Shown piece after piece: positions 27,401 to 35,009 of a DNA stretch of 64,000 bases. The DNA is from Sphingomonas folli (GTDB taxonomy: Bacteria > Pseudomonadota > Alphaproteobacteria > Sphingomonadales > Sphingomonadaceae): assembly GCF_019429525.1 (NCBI RefSeq), contig NZ_JAHXZL010000011.1, positions 124,001 to 188,000 on the forward strand. Reading direction: 5' to 3'. The position numbers were made by a program, and so were the translations under genes. Within the stretch, counting starts at the first letter, position 1. Each line of letters starts with the position of its first letter. The notes under the pieces are model-generated. The model did not search any database. It was not told where the DNA came from and worked only from the letters and a program-made list of their open reading frames with translations.

Positions 27401-28153
27401 TCAGCCCGGCAGGCGCATCACCGATGCGCTCGACTCGTCCATGGATTTGGCCTCCTTGAGCAGGTTGGCCTGGAGCTCGTAGCTGCGCTGGTTCTCGATC
27501 ATGTCGACCAGCGCCTCGGTCATGTTGACGTTCGATCCCTCGAGCGCGCCCGCGGTGACCTTGCCGTCGAGATTCTCGGGCAAGGTGCCGCCGCCGCGCA
27601 CGTGGAGCAGGTTGTCGAGCCCCTTCACCGTGTCGGACCCGGCGGAGGAGACCAGCTTGAGCCGGTCGATCACCTGCGGCTGGCCGCTCTTGTCGCCCTG
27701 CGGCACGATCGAGACCGAGCCGTCCGAGCCGATCGCGACCGACTCATAGGGCGGCAGCGTGATCGGGCCGCTCGACCCCATCACGAGGAAGCCGTCGCCG
27801 GTCTGGAGCGTGCCCGACTCGGAGACGGTGAAGTCGCCGCGGCGGCTGTACGCCTCGCTGCCGTCCGCCCCCTGCACGGTGAGCCAGGTGTCGCGGTCGC
27901 CCAGCGCGACGTCGAGCGGGCGGCCGGTCTGCTGCATCGCGCCCGGCGCGCGATCGGCGTCGCGCACCTCCTCCGAGGTGGGCGCGCGCGCCGACAGCTG
28001 CGACGAGCCGTCGGAGAGGATGATGCGGTCGAACGAGACGCGGTCGGCGCGGAAGCCGGTGGTCGACGCGTTCGCCATGTTGTTGGCGATCGCGGCCTGC
28101 GCCTGCATGTGCGCGCGCAGGCCCGTCGCCGCGGTGTAGACCAGCTTGTCCAC
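27401..28153 (-). CDS. flgF: Flagellar proximal rod protein FlgF
   Basis: A 250-residue protein (MDKLVYTAATGLRAHMQAQAAIANNMANASTTGFRAD; C-terminal LEGSNVNMTEALVDMIENQRSYELQANLLKEAKSMDESS). It belongs to the rod/hook family and its position directly before flgG, together with a distinct N-terminus, identifies FlgF. It builds the proximal rod. Confidence 0.94.
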   Translation of the reverse strand: MDKLVYTAATGLRAHMQAQAAIANNMANASTTGFRADRVSFDRIILSDGSSQLSARAPTSEEVRDADRAPGAMQQTGRPLDVALGDRDTWLTVQGADGSEAYSRRGDFTVSESGTLQTGDGFLVMGSSGPITLPPYESVAIGSDGSVSIVPQGDKSGQPQVIDRLKLVSSAGSDTVKGLDNLLHVRGGGTLPENLDGKVTAGALEGSNVNMTEALVDMIENQRSYELQANLLKEAKSMDESSASVMRLPG

Positions 28154-28185
28154 TTACATCCTCTCGTTGGGCCTCGATCCGGCGC

Positions 28186-29466
28186 TTACGCGCGGATGTT
28201 GAGGATCGACTGCGACACCTGAGTCGCCGTATCCAGGGCCTTCGCGTTCGCCTGGAAGTTGCGCTGTGCCGCAATAAGGTTAACAAGCTCTTCGGTGATA
28301 TCGACGTTGGAGCCCTCAAGCTGGCCCGACTTCAGGCTGCCGAAGCCCTCCGCCGCGGCGAAGCCGAGCGTCGCCTTCCCCGAGATACCCGTCGCCTGCC
28401 AGTAATTGCTGCCCGCCTGGCGCAGGCCGGTCGGCGCCGAGAACTTCGCGATCGCCACCTTGCCCAGCGGCACGATGTCCGAGTTGGAGTAGCTCGCCTT
28501 GATGATGCCCGCGTCGTCGACGGTGATGCCGACGAGCTGGCCGACCGCGACGCCGTCCTGCGTGCGCGCGCTCACCGCCGCGGCCGAGGCGGTCTGGGTC
28601 GAGCCGGTGAGGTCGAGCGTGATGCCCTGCGCGGCGGCGCCCGAGGCGGGGATGAAGTCCTCGAAGGTGATCGACTGCGCGCCGGTCAGCGCGCCCTTGG
28701 TGTCGTACACCTGGGTGATCGGGCCGGGCTGGGTCTGACCCGCCGGGGTCAGCATCTGGTCGCCGACATAGGTGAAGACCTGCCACGTGCCGGTGTTCGG
28801 CGGCGTCGCGGCGGGCTGCCCCTCCGCGGTGCGGACGTAGTAGCTCGTCATCGTCATCGGGTTGCCGTTGGCGTCGTAGATGCGCGTGGCGACCGAGTTA
28901 TTGTACGTCGTGGTGTCGGTGCGCTTGAAATCGGCCGGGTCCTTGACCGTGGCGGTCGACGGGATCTGCACCTTGGTGGCGACGTTGTTGGTCATCTTCG
29001 GCGTGCCGCTGGTCGGCTGGATCTGCAGGTTGGTCAGCGACTTGTCGCCAGTCGCCGTGACGTTGCCGTCATTGTCGACCGGGTAGACCATCAGGTAGCT
29101 GCCCTGCGCGTCGATCACGTTGCGGCTCTCGTCCACGGTGAAGGCGCCGGTGCGGGTGTAGTTGACCTGGTCCGACAGGCCGGTCGACTTCACCACGAAG
29201 AAGCCCTCGCCCAGGATCTGCATGTCGAGCGCGCTCTTGGTCTGGTTCGACGAGCCGTCGCTGAACTGCTGCACCGTGCCCTTCACCGATACGCCCGAGC
29301 CGACCATCTTGCGCGGGTCGGTCGAGACGTTCGACGAGATCACGTCGGCGAAGGCGGTGCGGCTCTTCTTGAAGCCGTTGGTGGAGACGTTGGCGAGGTT
29401 GTGGCTGATGACCGACATGTCGGTCTGCATGGCCTGGAGACCGGAGAGCGAGGTGAAGAAGGACAT
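28186..29466 (-). CDS. flgE: Flagellar hook protein FlgE
   Basis: A 426-residue hook subunit with MSFFTSLSGLQAMQTDMSVISHNLANVSTNGFKKSRTAFADVI, a variable surface domain, and the C-terminal LEGSNVDITEELVNLIAAQRNFQANAKALDTATQVSQSILNIRA. It assembles the hook under the FlgD cap. AGGAG precedes the ATG at 29466, 42 bp after the flgD stop. No separate promoter was seen in the gap. Confidence 0.96.
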   Translation of the reverse strand: MSFFTSLSGLQAMQTDMSVISHNLANVSTNGFKKSRTAFADVISSNVSTDPRKMVGSGVSVKGTVQQFSDGSSNQTKSALDMQILGEGFFVVKSTGLSDQVNYTRTGAFTVDESRNVIDAQGSYLMVYPVDNDGNVTATGDKSLTNLQIQPTSGTPKMTNNVATKVQIPSTATVKDPADFKRTDTTTYNNSVATRIYDANGNPMTMTSYYVRTAEGQPAATPPNTGTWQVFTYVGDQMLTPAGQTQPGPITQVYDTKGALTGAQSITFEDFIPASGAAAQGITLDLTGSTQTASAAAVSARTQDGVAVGQLVGITVDDAGIIKASYSNSDIVPLGKVAIAKFSAPTGLRQAGSNYWQATGISGKATLGFAAAEGFGSLKSGQLEGSNVDITEELVNLIAAQRNFQANAKALDTATQVSQSILNIRA

Positions 29467-29508
29467 GGCGTGTGCTCCTGGGGAAAGCGGGGAGAGAAGA
29501 GGAAGGGG

Positions 29509-30231
29509 TCAGGCGACCTTGCGGACCGCGGCGGGATCGACCGTGCCGAGCCCGGTGACGTTGAGGACGGGCGTGCCGCCCGCGGGCAGGCTGGCGGATT
29601 CCACCGGCGCCCAGACGAGCGAGGTGGCGTCGACCAGGGTCGAGCCCTTCGCCGCCTCGACGGTGACGGTATAGGGGCCGTTCTCGATCTTGTTGCCGGC
29701 GTCGTCCTTGCCGTCCCAGCTGTAGCTGGCCTCGCCCGCCGCCTGGGCGCCGAGCTGGATGTTCTTGACGACGCGGCCGTCCTTGTCCGCGATCGAGACG
29801 TCGACGTCGGTCGCGTCGCCGGCCAGCTCGACCGCGCCGGCGATCCCGCCCGAGGTGCGCTCGTACGCGGTCTTGCCCGCGGTCAGCACGGTGCGGCCGA
29901 CGAAGCCCATCGCGTCGGTCGCGCTGGTGGAGTTGAGCCGCGTGCTGATGCCCGACAGCGTCTGGTTCATCTCGCTGATGCCCGCGACCGACGAGAATTG
30001 CGCCATCTGCGCGACCATCTGCGTGTTGTCGACCGGGTTGAACGGGTCCTGATAGGCCAGCTGCGCGGTCATCAGCGCGATGAAGTCCTTCTGCCCCAGC
30101 GTCGACTTGCCGGTGGTGGCGCTGACGCCCGCGGCGGTGGTGGTGTTCGAGCGCGCCACGCCGGCCGACGCGAAGATCGCGTCCTGCGTCGCCTTGTCGG
30201 TGGCCGAGGTGTTGGCGGTGATGCTGGTCAT
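29509..30231 (-). CDS. flgD: Flagellar hook capping protein FlgD
   Basis: A 240-residue protein. The N-terminal LGQKDFIALMTAQLAYQDPFNPVDNTQMVAQMAQFSSVAGI is the FlgD signature. The C-terminal half has the FLG/tudor-like domain with a GEASYSWDGKDDAGN turn, which shapes the hook cap. It sits 2 bp after flgC in the basal-body operon. Confidence 0.95.
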   Translation of the reverse strand: MTSITANTSATDKATQDAIFASAGVARSNTTTAAGVSATTGKSTLGQKDFIALMTAQLAYQDPFNPVDNTQMVAQMAQFSSVAGISEMNQTLSGISTRLNSTSATDAMGFVGRTVLTAGKTAYERTSGGIAGAVELAGDATDVDVSIADKDGRVVKNIQLGAQAAGEASYSWDGKDDAGNKIENGPYTVTVEAAKGSTLVDATSLVWAPVESASLPAGGTPVLNVTGLGTVDPAAVRKVA

Positions 30232-30233
30232 GA

Positions 30234-30644
30234 TCAGCGGCCCATCTTGAGGGTGTCGAGGATCAGCGTCTTGGCGGTCTGCATGACCTCGACGTTGTTC
30301 TGGTAGGTGCGCGCGGTCTCCATCATGTCGACCAGCTCGCGCGATTCATCGACCGCGGCGTCGAAGACGTAGCCGTCCTTGTTCGCCATCGGGCTGCCGG
30401 GGTCGTAGCGCTTGGTCGGCGCCTCGCCCGCGGTGACGATCTGCTGCACGTCGGTGGTGGACAGGCCGCTGGCCGCATCGAAGCTGGTGCGGAACACCGG
30501 CTTCATCGTCTTGTACGCGGCCTCCTCCGAGCCCGCGACGCCGCCCGCGTTGGCGAGGTTCGAGGCGGTAGTGTTCATCCGCGTCAGCTGCGCCGACATG
30601 GCGCGGCCGGCGACCTGGAAGATGGTGAGCGGCGAGCCGGACAT
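30234..30644 (-). CDS. flgC: Flagellar proximal rod protein FlgC
   Basis: A 136-residue rod subunit with the start PLTIFQVAGRAMSAQLTRMNTTASNLANAGG and the end SRELVDMMETARTYQNNVEVMQTAKTLILDTLKMGR, both typical of FlgC. Second gene of the operon, 4 bp after flgB. Confidence 0.96.
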   Translation of the reverse strand: MSGSPLTIFQVAGRAMSAQLTRMNTTASNLANAGGVAGSEEAAYKTMKPVFRTSFDAASGLSTTDVQQIVTAGEAPTKRYDPGSPMANKDGYVFDAAVDESRELVDMMETARTYQNNVEVMQTAKTLILDTLKMGR

Positions 30645-30648
30645 CGTC

Positions 30649-30990
30649 TTACTCCCCCTTCAGCGCGCGCGTGATCTGGCCGATGCGCCCGTTGAGGAAC
30701 GAGAGCGTCGTCTGATATTGGACCGCGTTCTCGGCGAAGGCGGTCTGCTCGGTGGAGAGCTCCACCGTGTTGCCGTCCATCGAGGGCTGGGTCGGCACGC
30801 GATATTGCAGCGCGTCGGCGACGCCGCCCGCGCCGCGCTGCTCGACCGCGCCGAGCGCGGCCTTGAAGTCGATGTCGCGGGCCTTGAAATTGGGCGTGGA
30901 CGCGTTGGCGATGTTCGACGCGAGCACGCCCATGCGCTGGCCGCGCACCTCCAGGGCTGCTCCGTGAACTCCGAACAAACTCTCAGCCAC
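30649..30990 (-). CDS. flgB: Flagellar proximal rod protein FlgB
   Basis: About 113 residues, first gene of the flgBCDEFGHIJKL operon, with LFGVHGAALEVRGQRMGVLASNIANASTPNFKARDIDFKAAL. The GTG at 30990 is preferred as start because GGAGG stands 8 bases before it. That GGAGG is part of an in-frame ATGGAGG at 31005, an alternative that would add five residues. A sigma-54 promoter at 31043-31058 gives a predicted leader of about 42 nt. Confidence 0.93.
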   Translation of the reverse strand: MAESLFGVHGAALEVRGQRMGVLASNIANASTPNFKARDIDFKAALGAVEQRGAGGVADALQYRVPTQPSMDGNTVELSTEQTAFAENAVQYQTTLSFLNGRIGQITRALKGE

Positions 30991-31042
30991 TGGCCGAACC
31001 TCCATGCGAGACGGGGATCGCCCGTCGCCTCGCGGGGAGTTG

Positions 31043-31058
31043 AGCAAGCGGCGTGCCA
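31043..31058 (-). promoter_or_regulatory. Sigma-54 promoter of the flgB operon
   Basis: Read on the minus strand: TGGCACGCCGCTTGCT, an exact match to the -24/-12 consensus TGGCACG-N4-TTGCW. The predicted transcript starts near 31032, about 42 nt before the preferred flgB start codon. Confidence 0.9.
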
Positions 31059-31100
31059 AATGCGTGGCGTGGCGCGGAACGGCGCGGCGGGCGCGCGGGG

Positions 31101-31155
31101 CGGCAAAGCCTTGCCGGTTGCCGGCGGGGTTTGCCGGCAAGCGGGGTTGCCGGCC
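31101..31155. promoter_or_regulatory. Cluster of TTGCCGG / CCGGCAA sites (likely FlbD-type enhancer)
   Basis: An inverted site CGGCAAAGCCTTGCCGG at 31101-31117 is followed by TTGCCGGC at 31118, TTTGCCGGCAA at 31130 and TTGCCGGCC at 31147. They lie 45-100 bp upstream of the flgB sigma-54 promoter, the usual place for enhancer binding. They resemble the ftr elements bound by Caulobacter FlbD, and an FlbD-like gene lies at 40676. The same region is about 360-415 bp from the motA-like promoter. Confidence 0.7.
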
Positions 31156-31214
31156 GGGTGCCGAATGGCCGCGGGGGGCGGTTCCCGGGCGCCTGCATGT
31201 CCGCGAACGGTGTC

Positions 31215-31304
31215 GTGCTCCGGCGAAGGCCGGAGCCCAGGCGGGAAGGCGGTCGTGGCGCTCACGCACGTCCCGCAACTGGGCCCCGGCCTCCGCCGGG
31301 GCAC
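31215..31304. repeat. Palindromic dispersed repeat (GGAGCCCA/TGGGCCCC type)
   Basis: Left arm GTGCTCCGGCGAAGGCCGGA followed by GCCCA; right arm TGGGCCCCGGCCTCCGCCGG followed by GGCAC. About 50 bp between. Same family as the element at 10965. Confidence 0.8.
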
Positions 31305-31340
31305 GAGAGGTGTGGGGCTACCCGCCCTTCCCCTCCCATT

Positions 31341-31437
31341 CCGTCATCCTGAGCTCGTCTCGGGATCCACCCTGCCGCTTACTCAGACGCGGAGGCGCCC
31401 GCGGGGCGGTGGATCCTGAGACGAGTTCAGGATGACG
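31341..31437. repeat. Palindromic dispersed repeat (CGTCATCCTGAG type)
   Basis: CCGTCATCCTGAGCTCGTCT and AGACGAGTTCAGGATGACG are inverted arms with inner GGATCCAC/GTGGATCC. It shares the CGTCATCC ends of the elements at 8124 and 57421. Confidence 0.8.
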
Positions 31438-31517
31438 CTGATTGGGGGCCGGCCCATGCCCTCTCGCTGCCACCCCGGCGCCGGGAAACGTGGCGACCTC
31501 ACCCCATCCCCCGCATC

Positions 31518-31533
31518 TGGCCCGCCGCTTGCA
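31518..31533 (+). promoter_or_regulatory. Sigma-54 promoter of the motA-like gene
   Basis: TGGCCCGCCGCTTGCA matches the -24/-12 consensus with one change (A to C in the -24 box). Counting from GG at -24, transcription should begin at about 31544, two bases or fewer before the ATG at 31546, so the mRNA would be essentially leaderless. Confidence 0.75.
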
Positions 31534-31545
31534 ACACAGGCGGGC

Positions 31546-32250
31546 ATGACCCCCGGCATGTTCCTCGACCCCGCCGCCCTCGCCATCGTGTTCGGCGGCA
31601 CCGCGCTCGCCGCGGCGCTGCGGACCCCCGCGCGCGACCTCGGCCGCGCGCTGCTCGCGCTGCGCGTGCTGGCACGACGCCGCTTCCGCGCCGACTCGCG
31701 GCTCGACCAGGTCGCCGCGCTCAGCCGCATCGCCGCGCGCCACGGCGTCCACGCGCTCGACCGCAGCGTGATCCACGACGGCGACGTCGCCGCCGCGGTG
31801 GCGCTGATCGTCGACGGCGCGCAGCCGCAGACGGTGATCGACTCGCTCGACATCGCGCGCCGCGCGCGGATCGAGCGCCACCGCGTCGTCGGCGACTGCT
31901 GGACCGGGGTCGCCGAGGCCGCGCCCGCGCTCGGCATGGTGGGCACGCTCGTCGGCCTGGTCGCGATGTTCACGCGGATGAGCGACCCCGGCGCGATCGG
32001 TGCCGCCATGGCGGTGGCGCTGCTCGCCACGCTCTACGGCGCGCTGCTCGCCAACCTGGTCGCGATGCCGGTCGCCACGCGCCTGCGCGCCGCCGCGCGC
32101 GCCGAGGCGCTCGAGCGCGCGCGCCTCGTCGCGCCGCTGGCCGAGCTCGCCGCCCGCGAGGCGCCGCGGGTCCGCGCCGGCACGCGGCCGCCCGCGCCGG
32201 TGGCGGACCCGCAGGAGCAAGAGGAACCCGAGCGGGAGGAGGCCGCGTGA
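31546..32250 (+). CDS. MotA/TolQ/ExbB-type proton channel protein
   Basis: About 234 residues from ATG 31546 (ATG 31558 is a second choice). It has a hydrophobic N-terminus, a cytoplasmic loop of about 90 residues, and the paired helices EAAPALGMVGTLVGLVAMF and AMAVALLATLYGALLANLVAMPVATRL typical of MotA. The basic/acidic C-terminal tail is long and Pro/Glu-rich. The context (sigma-54 promoter, overlapping motB-like gene, flgA and flgM next) supports a flagellar stator subunit rather than TolQ/ExbB. Confidence 0.88.
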   Translation: MTPGMFLDPAALAIVFGGTALAAALRTPARDLGRALLALRVLARRRFRADSRLDQVAALSRIAARHGVHALDRSVIHDGDVAAAVALIVDGAQPQTVIDSLDIARRARIERHRVVGDCWTGVAEAAPALGMVGTLVGLVAMFTRMSDPGAIGAAMAVALLATLYGALLANLVAMPVATRLRAAARAEALERARLVAPLAELAAREAPRVRAGTRPPAPVADPQEQEEPEREEAA

Positions 32251-32768
32251 GCGACGACGACCTGCTCGCCGACGACGCCCCCGCGCGCCCGCTCTGGCTG
32301 ATGACGCTGGCCGACCTCGCGCTGCTGCTGGTGGGCTTCTTCGTGCTGCTCCAGGCCAACCAGCAGCTCGACCCGCGCGCGCTCGCCGCCGGGCTGGCCG
32401 AGGGGTTCGGCGCGGAGGCCCCCGCCGCCATGCCGGTGGCGAGCTACGGCGTCGCCGGCTTCGCGCCGGGGAGCGCCACGCCCCCCGGCACACCCGCCGG
32501 CCTCGCCGCCTGGGCGCGCGCCGAGCTGCGCGACCCGCGCGTGAGCCTCACCGTCACGGGCGCGACCGACGGCACCGCCGCGGACGTCGACCCGCGCTCG
32601 CGCAGCGCCACCCTCCTCGCCGCCGACCGGGCGCGCGCGGTCGCCGCGGCGCTGGCCGCCGCGGGCGTGCCCGACGCGCGGCTCGGCCTCGCCACCGCGG
32701 TGCGCCCCGGCCGCCGCCAGGTACTCGTCACGCTCGCCTTCGCGGGCGAACAAGGGAAGACACGATGA
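32247..32768 (+). CDS. MotB-like stator protein with OmpA-type C-terminus
   Basis: A 173-residue protein from GTG 32247, overlapping the motA-like stop by 4 bp (GTGA). The single N-terminal membrane helix PLWLMTLADLALLLVGFFVLL places an Asp in the position of the proton-carrying Asp of MotB. The C-terminal part (LTVTGATDGT, DRARAVAAALAAAGVPDARL) is a short OmpA-like peptidoglycan-binding domain. It is much shorter than enteric MotB (308), so the linker and plug are reduced. Confidence 0.85.
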   Translation: MSDDDLLADDAPARPLWLMTLADLALLLVGFFVLLQANQQLDPRALAAGLAEGFGAEAPAAMPVASYGVAGFAPGSATPPGTPAGLAAWARAELRDPRVSLTVTGATDGTAADVDPRSRSATLLAADRARAVAAALAAAGVPDARLGLATAVRPGRRQVLVTLAFAGEQGKTR

Positions 32769-33283
32769 TCGCCGCCCTCCTCCTCGCCGCCGCCGCCACG
32801 GGCGCCGGCTTCCAGGACACCGACGCGCTCGACCGCGCCGTCGCCGCCTTCACCGCGCGCCCGATCGGCAGCGAGGGGGGCGCGCGCGCGCCGGTCGACC
32901 AGCGACTGCGCCTCGCCGCCTGCCCGATGGTGGCGATGTCGTGGCGCACCGAGGCGCATGATGCGGTCGTCATCGCCTGCGCCGGCCCGTCGTGGCGCCT
33001 GTTCGTCCCCGTGATCGCGCCGCCGCGCGCCGCCGGCGCGGCCGCGCCGCGCACCGCGGCGGCCGCCGCGGTGCCGGTGCGCGCCGACCCGGTGATCCGC
33101 CGCGGCGACGCGGTGACGATCGAGGCGGGCAGCGACGGTTTCGCGATCACGCGCGAGGGCGTCGCCATGGCCGACGCCGCGCCCGGCGCGCGCGTGATGG
33201 TCAAGGTGGACGACGCGCCGCGCCCGGTGCAGGCGGTAGCGGTCGAGGCGGGGCGCGCGACGCTGCCCGGCTGGGCCGAATGA
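32765..33283 (+). CDS. flgA: Flagellar P-ring chaperone FlgA
   Basis: A 172-residue periplasmic protein from ATG 32765 with a short signal peptide (MIAALLLAAAATGAG). The C-terminal SAF domain RRGDAVTIEAGSDGFAITREGVAMADAAPGARVMVKV is characteristic of FlgA. It assists FlgI assembly into the P ring. It overlaps the motB-like gene by 4 bp. Confidence 0.88.
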   Translation: MIAALLLAAAATGAGFQDTDALDRAVAAFTARPIGSEGGARAPVDQRLRLAACPMVAMSWRTEAHDAVVIACAGPSWRLFVPVIAPPRAAGAAAPRTAAAAAVPVRADPVIRRGDAVTIEAGSDGFAITREGVAMADAAPGARVMVKVDDAPRPVQAVAVEAGRATLPGWAE

Positions 33284-33301
33284 GCCACGATAAAAAAGTG
33301 C

Positions 33302-33328
33302 TAAAGTTGCGCCACGGTCCGTCGTTTT
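33302..33328 (+). promoter_or_regulatory. Sigma-28-type promoter of flgM
   Basis: TAAA at 33302-33305, 15 bases, then GTCGTTTT at 33321-33328. Identical spacing and the same -10-like GTCGTTT occur upstream of both flagellin genes. The classical consensus is TAAA-N15-GCCGATAA, so the -10 box is a variant. Confidence 0.75.
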
Positions 33329-33361
33329 CCCCGATGTCAGCGGAGGCCGACAGGTGCAGAC

Positions 33362-33658
33362 ATGGTGGAATCGGTAGGACCCTCAACGATCAAGGCGAAC
33401 GACCTGCGGGTCGCCGGCGTGGCGCGCGTCAGTGCGCCGACACCGGCCGCCCCGCTGGCCGCGAACACTGCGACCGCCGCGACCGCGGCGCCGCAGACGC
33501 TCGCCAAGTCGCTCGCCGCCGAGCCGCCGGTCGACGGCGACCGGGTGCAGCAGATCAAGACCGCGATCGCCAACGGCACCTTCCCGCTCTCGCCCGCGAC
33601 CATCGCGGACCAGTTCATCGCACTTCGTTTCGACTGGATGGCCAATGAACAGGCGTGA
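33362..33658 (+). CDS. flgM: Anti-sigma-28 factor FlgM
   Basis: A 98-residue protein from ATG 33362. The Ala/Thr-rich N-terminal half is probably disordered. The C-terminal half (VDGDRVQQIKTAIANGTFPLSPATIADQFIALRF) is the conserved FliA-binding FlgM region. FlgM holds FliA (gene at 37070) inactive until it is exported through the finished hook. It overlaps the flgN-like gene by 14 bp. Confidence 0.92.
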   Translation: MVESVGPSTIKANDLRVAGVARVSAPTPAAPLAANTATAATAAPQTLAKSLAAEPPVDGDRVQQIKTAIANGTFPLSPATIADQFIALRFDWMANEQA

Positions 33659-33956
33659 CGCGCTGGTGCGCGTGATCGACATGCTCCACGCCGAGATCGC
33701 GGCGCTGAAGGCGAACGACATGGCAGGGCTGGAGCGCGCCACCGGCAACAAGCTGCGCGCGATCGAGACGCTCCGGGCGCTCGGCGACGGCCCGGCCGAC
33801 GCCGAGCTGCGCGGGCTGGTCGAGGAGGCCGACCGGCTCAACGACACGTGCCGGATCTACGTCAACCTGATGGCGGCAAATGTCCGCCGCCGCCTGCAAC
33901 TTCTTTCCGGGCAGAGCGGCGGCGCCTACGGCCGCGCCGGCGTGGCCTACGCGTAA
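33645..33956 (+). CDS. FlgN-like flagellar export chaperone
   Basis: A 103-residue, mostly helical protein from ATG 33645 (MNRRDALVRVIDMLHAEIAALKANDMAGLERATGNKLRAIETL). Size, helix pattern and location right after flgM fit FlgN, the chaperone for FlgK and FlgL. Identity is by context and pattern, since FlgN sequences are poorly conserved. Confidence 0.8.
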   Translation: MNRRDALVRVIDMLHAEIAALKANDMAGLERATGNKLRAIETLRALGDGPADAELRGLVEEADRLNDTCRIYVNLMAANVRRRLQLLSGQSGGAYGRAGVAYA

Positions 33957-33983
33957 GCGGCGCACGCCTTCATCTCACACGCT

Positions 33984-34076
33984 GTTCCCCGGCGAAGGCC
34001 GGGGCCCAGTTGGGTGAACCTCAGCGGGAACCACGACGGCCTTCCCAGCTGGACCCCGGCCTTCGCCGGGGAACAC
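33984..34076. repeat. Palindromic dispersed repeat (GGGGCCCA type)
   Basis: GTTCCCCGGCGAAGGCCGGG followed by GCCCA on the left; TGGACCCCGGCCTTCGCCGG followed by GGAAC on the right. An almost perfect inverted pair with about 45 bp between, placed between flgN and the transglycosylase promoter. Confidence 0.85.
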
Positions 34077-34111
34077 GTTAGCGCTCGGGGCGATCCACAC
34101 CCGCCCCCATC

Positions 34112-34127
34112 TGGCACGCCTCTTGCT
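34112..34127 (+). promoter_or_regulatory. Sigma-54 promoter of the flagellar lytic transglycosylase
   Basis: TGGCACGCCTCTTGCT, an exact -24/-12 consensus. With GG at -24 the transcript should start at 34138-34139, on or one base before the A of the start codon ATG 34139. This predicts a leaderless mRNA, as at the motA-like gene. Confidence 0.9.
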
Positions 34128-34138
34128 GCACGCCGGGC

Positions 34139-35005
34139 ATGACCGTCTCCGCGCTCACCCAGACCACCGGCCGCGTCACGTCCGCGATCCAGCGCGCGGC
34201 GCAGCGCACCGGCGTCGACTTCAACTATCTCCTCGGCCAGGCCAAGATCGAGAGCGGGCTCAACGCCAGCGCGCGCGCCAGCACCTCCTCCGCCTCGGGC
34301 CTGTACCAGTTCGTCGAGCAGAGCTGGCTCGCGGTGGTGAAGAAGCACGGCAGCGAGCACGGGCTCGGCTGGGCGGCGGACAGCATCCAGCAGTCGGGCG
34401 GCCGCTTCACCGTCACCGGCGGCAACCGCGCCGCGGTGCTGGGGCTGCGCAACGACCCCGAGATCGCCTCGCTGATGGCGGCCGAGCACGCCAGCGACAA
34501 CAAGGACGCGATCGAGGCCGCGACCGGCCGCACCGCGACCGGCACCGACCTCTATATGGCGCACTTCCTCGGCCTGGGTGGCGCGCGCACCTTCCTCTCC
34601 GCGATGCAGAGCAATCCGGAGCGCAGCGCCGCCTCGCTCTTCCCCGCCGCCGCGCGCGCCAACCGCGGCGTCTTCTTCGACGGCGACGGCTCTGCACGCT
34701 CGCTCGGCGAGGTGTATCAGCGCTTCGCCGGCAAGCTGGGCGACGGCGCCGCGTCGATGGGCGCGACCACGCCGTCGGACGCGCTGCAGTTCGCCGCGCA
34801 GGCGCTGGCGATGGGGGACGAGAACACCGTCGTCACCGGCGCGGGCGAGAGCGCGACCGACGCGCTCGCCTGGGCCCGGTCGACGCTCGGTCAATCGACG
34901 CTCGGCCAGATCAAGGGCAACCAGGCGCAGCAGGCCAGCCTGCTCCGCCCGACCCCCGCCAACGCGCGGCTGGCCTATATGATGCTCGCGCGGATGGGGA
35001 GCTGA
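34139..35005 (+). CDS. Flagellum-associated SLT-type lytic transglycosylase
   Basis: A 288-residue protein. The N-terminal 150 residues form a lysozyme-like SLT domain: AQRTGVDFNYLLGQAKIESGLNASARASTSSASGLYQF, with the catalytic Glu in KIESGLN and the conserved GLYQF. It has no Sec signal peptide, so export may be through the flagellar system. In alphaproteobacteria with a single-domain FlgJ, a dedicated transglycosylase (SltF of Rhodobacter, PleA of Caulobacter) opens the wall for the rod; this is the likely counterpart. The C-terminal half has no recognisable domain. Confidence 0.85.
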   Translation: MTVSALTQTTGRVTSAIQRAAQRTGVDFNYLLGQAKIESGLNASARASTSSASGLYQFVEQSWLAVVKKHGSEHGLGWAADSIQQSGGRFTVTGGNRAAVLGLRNDPEIASLMAAEHASDNKDAIEAATGRTATGTDLYMAHFLGLGGARTFLSAMQSNPERSAASLFPAAARANRGVFFDGDGSARSLGEVYQRFAGKLGDGAASMGATTPSDALQFAAQALAMGDENTVVTGAGESATDALAWARSTLGQSTLGQIKGNQAQQASLLRPTPANARLAYMMLARMGS

Positions 35006-35009
35006 TCCG

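Larger units (their letters stand above)
31006..31545. other. Regulatory and repeat-bearing gap between divergent flagellar operons
   Basis: 540 bp without a gene. From left to right it holds the flgB sigma-54 promoter (31043-31058), a TTGCCGG site cluster (31101-31155), two dispersed palindromic repeats (31215-31304 and 31341-31437), and the sigma-54 promoter of the motA-like gene (31518-31533). Confidence 0.75.
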
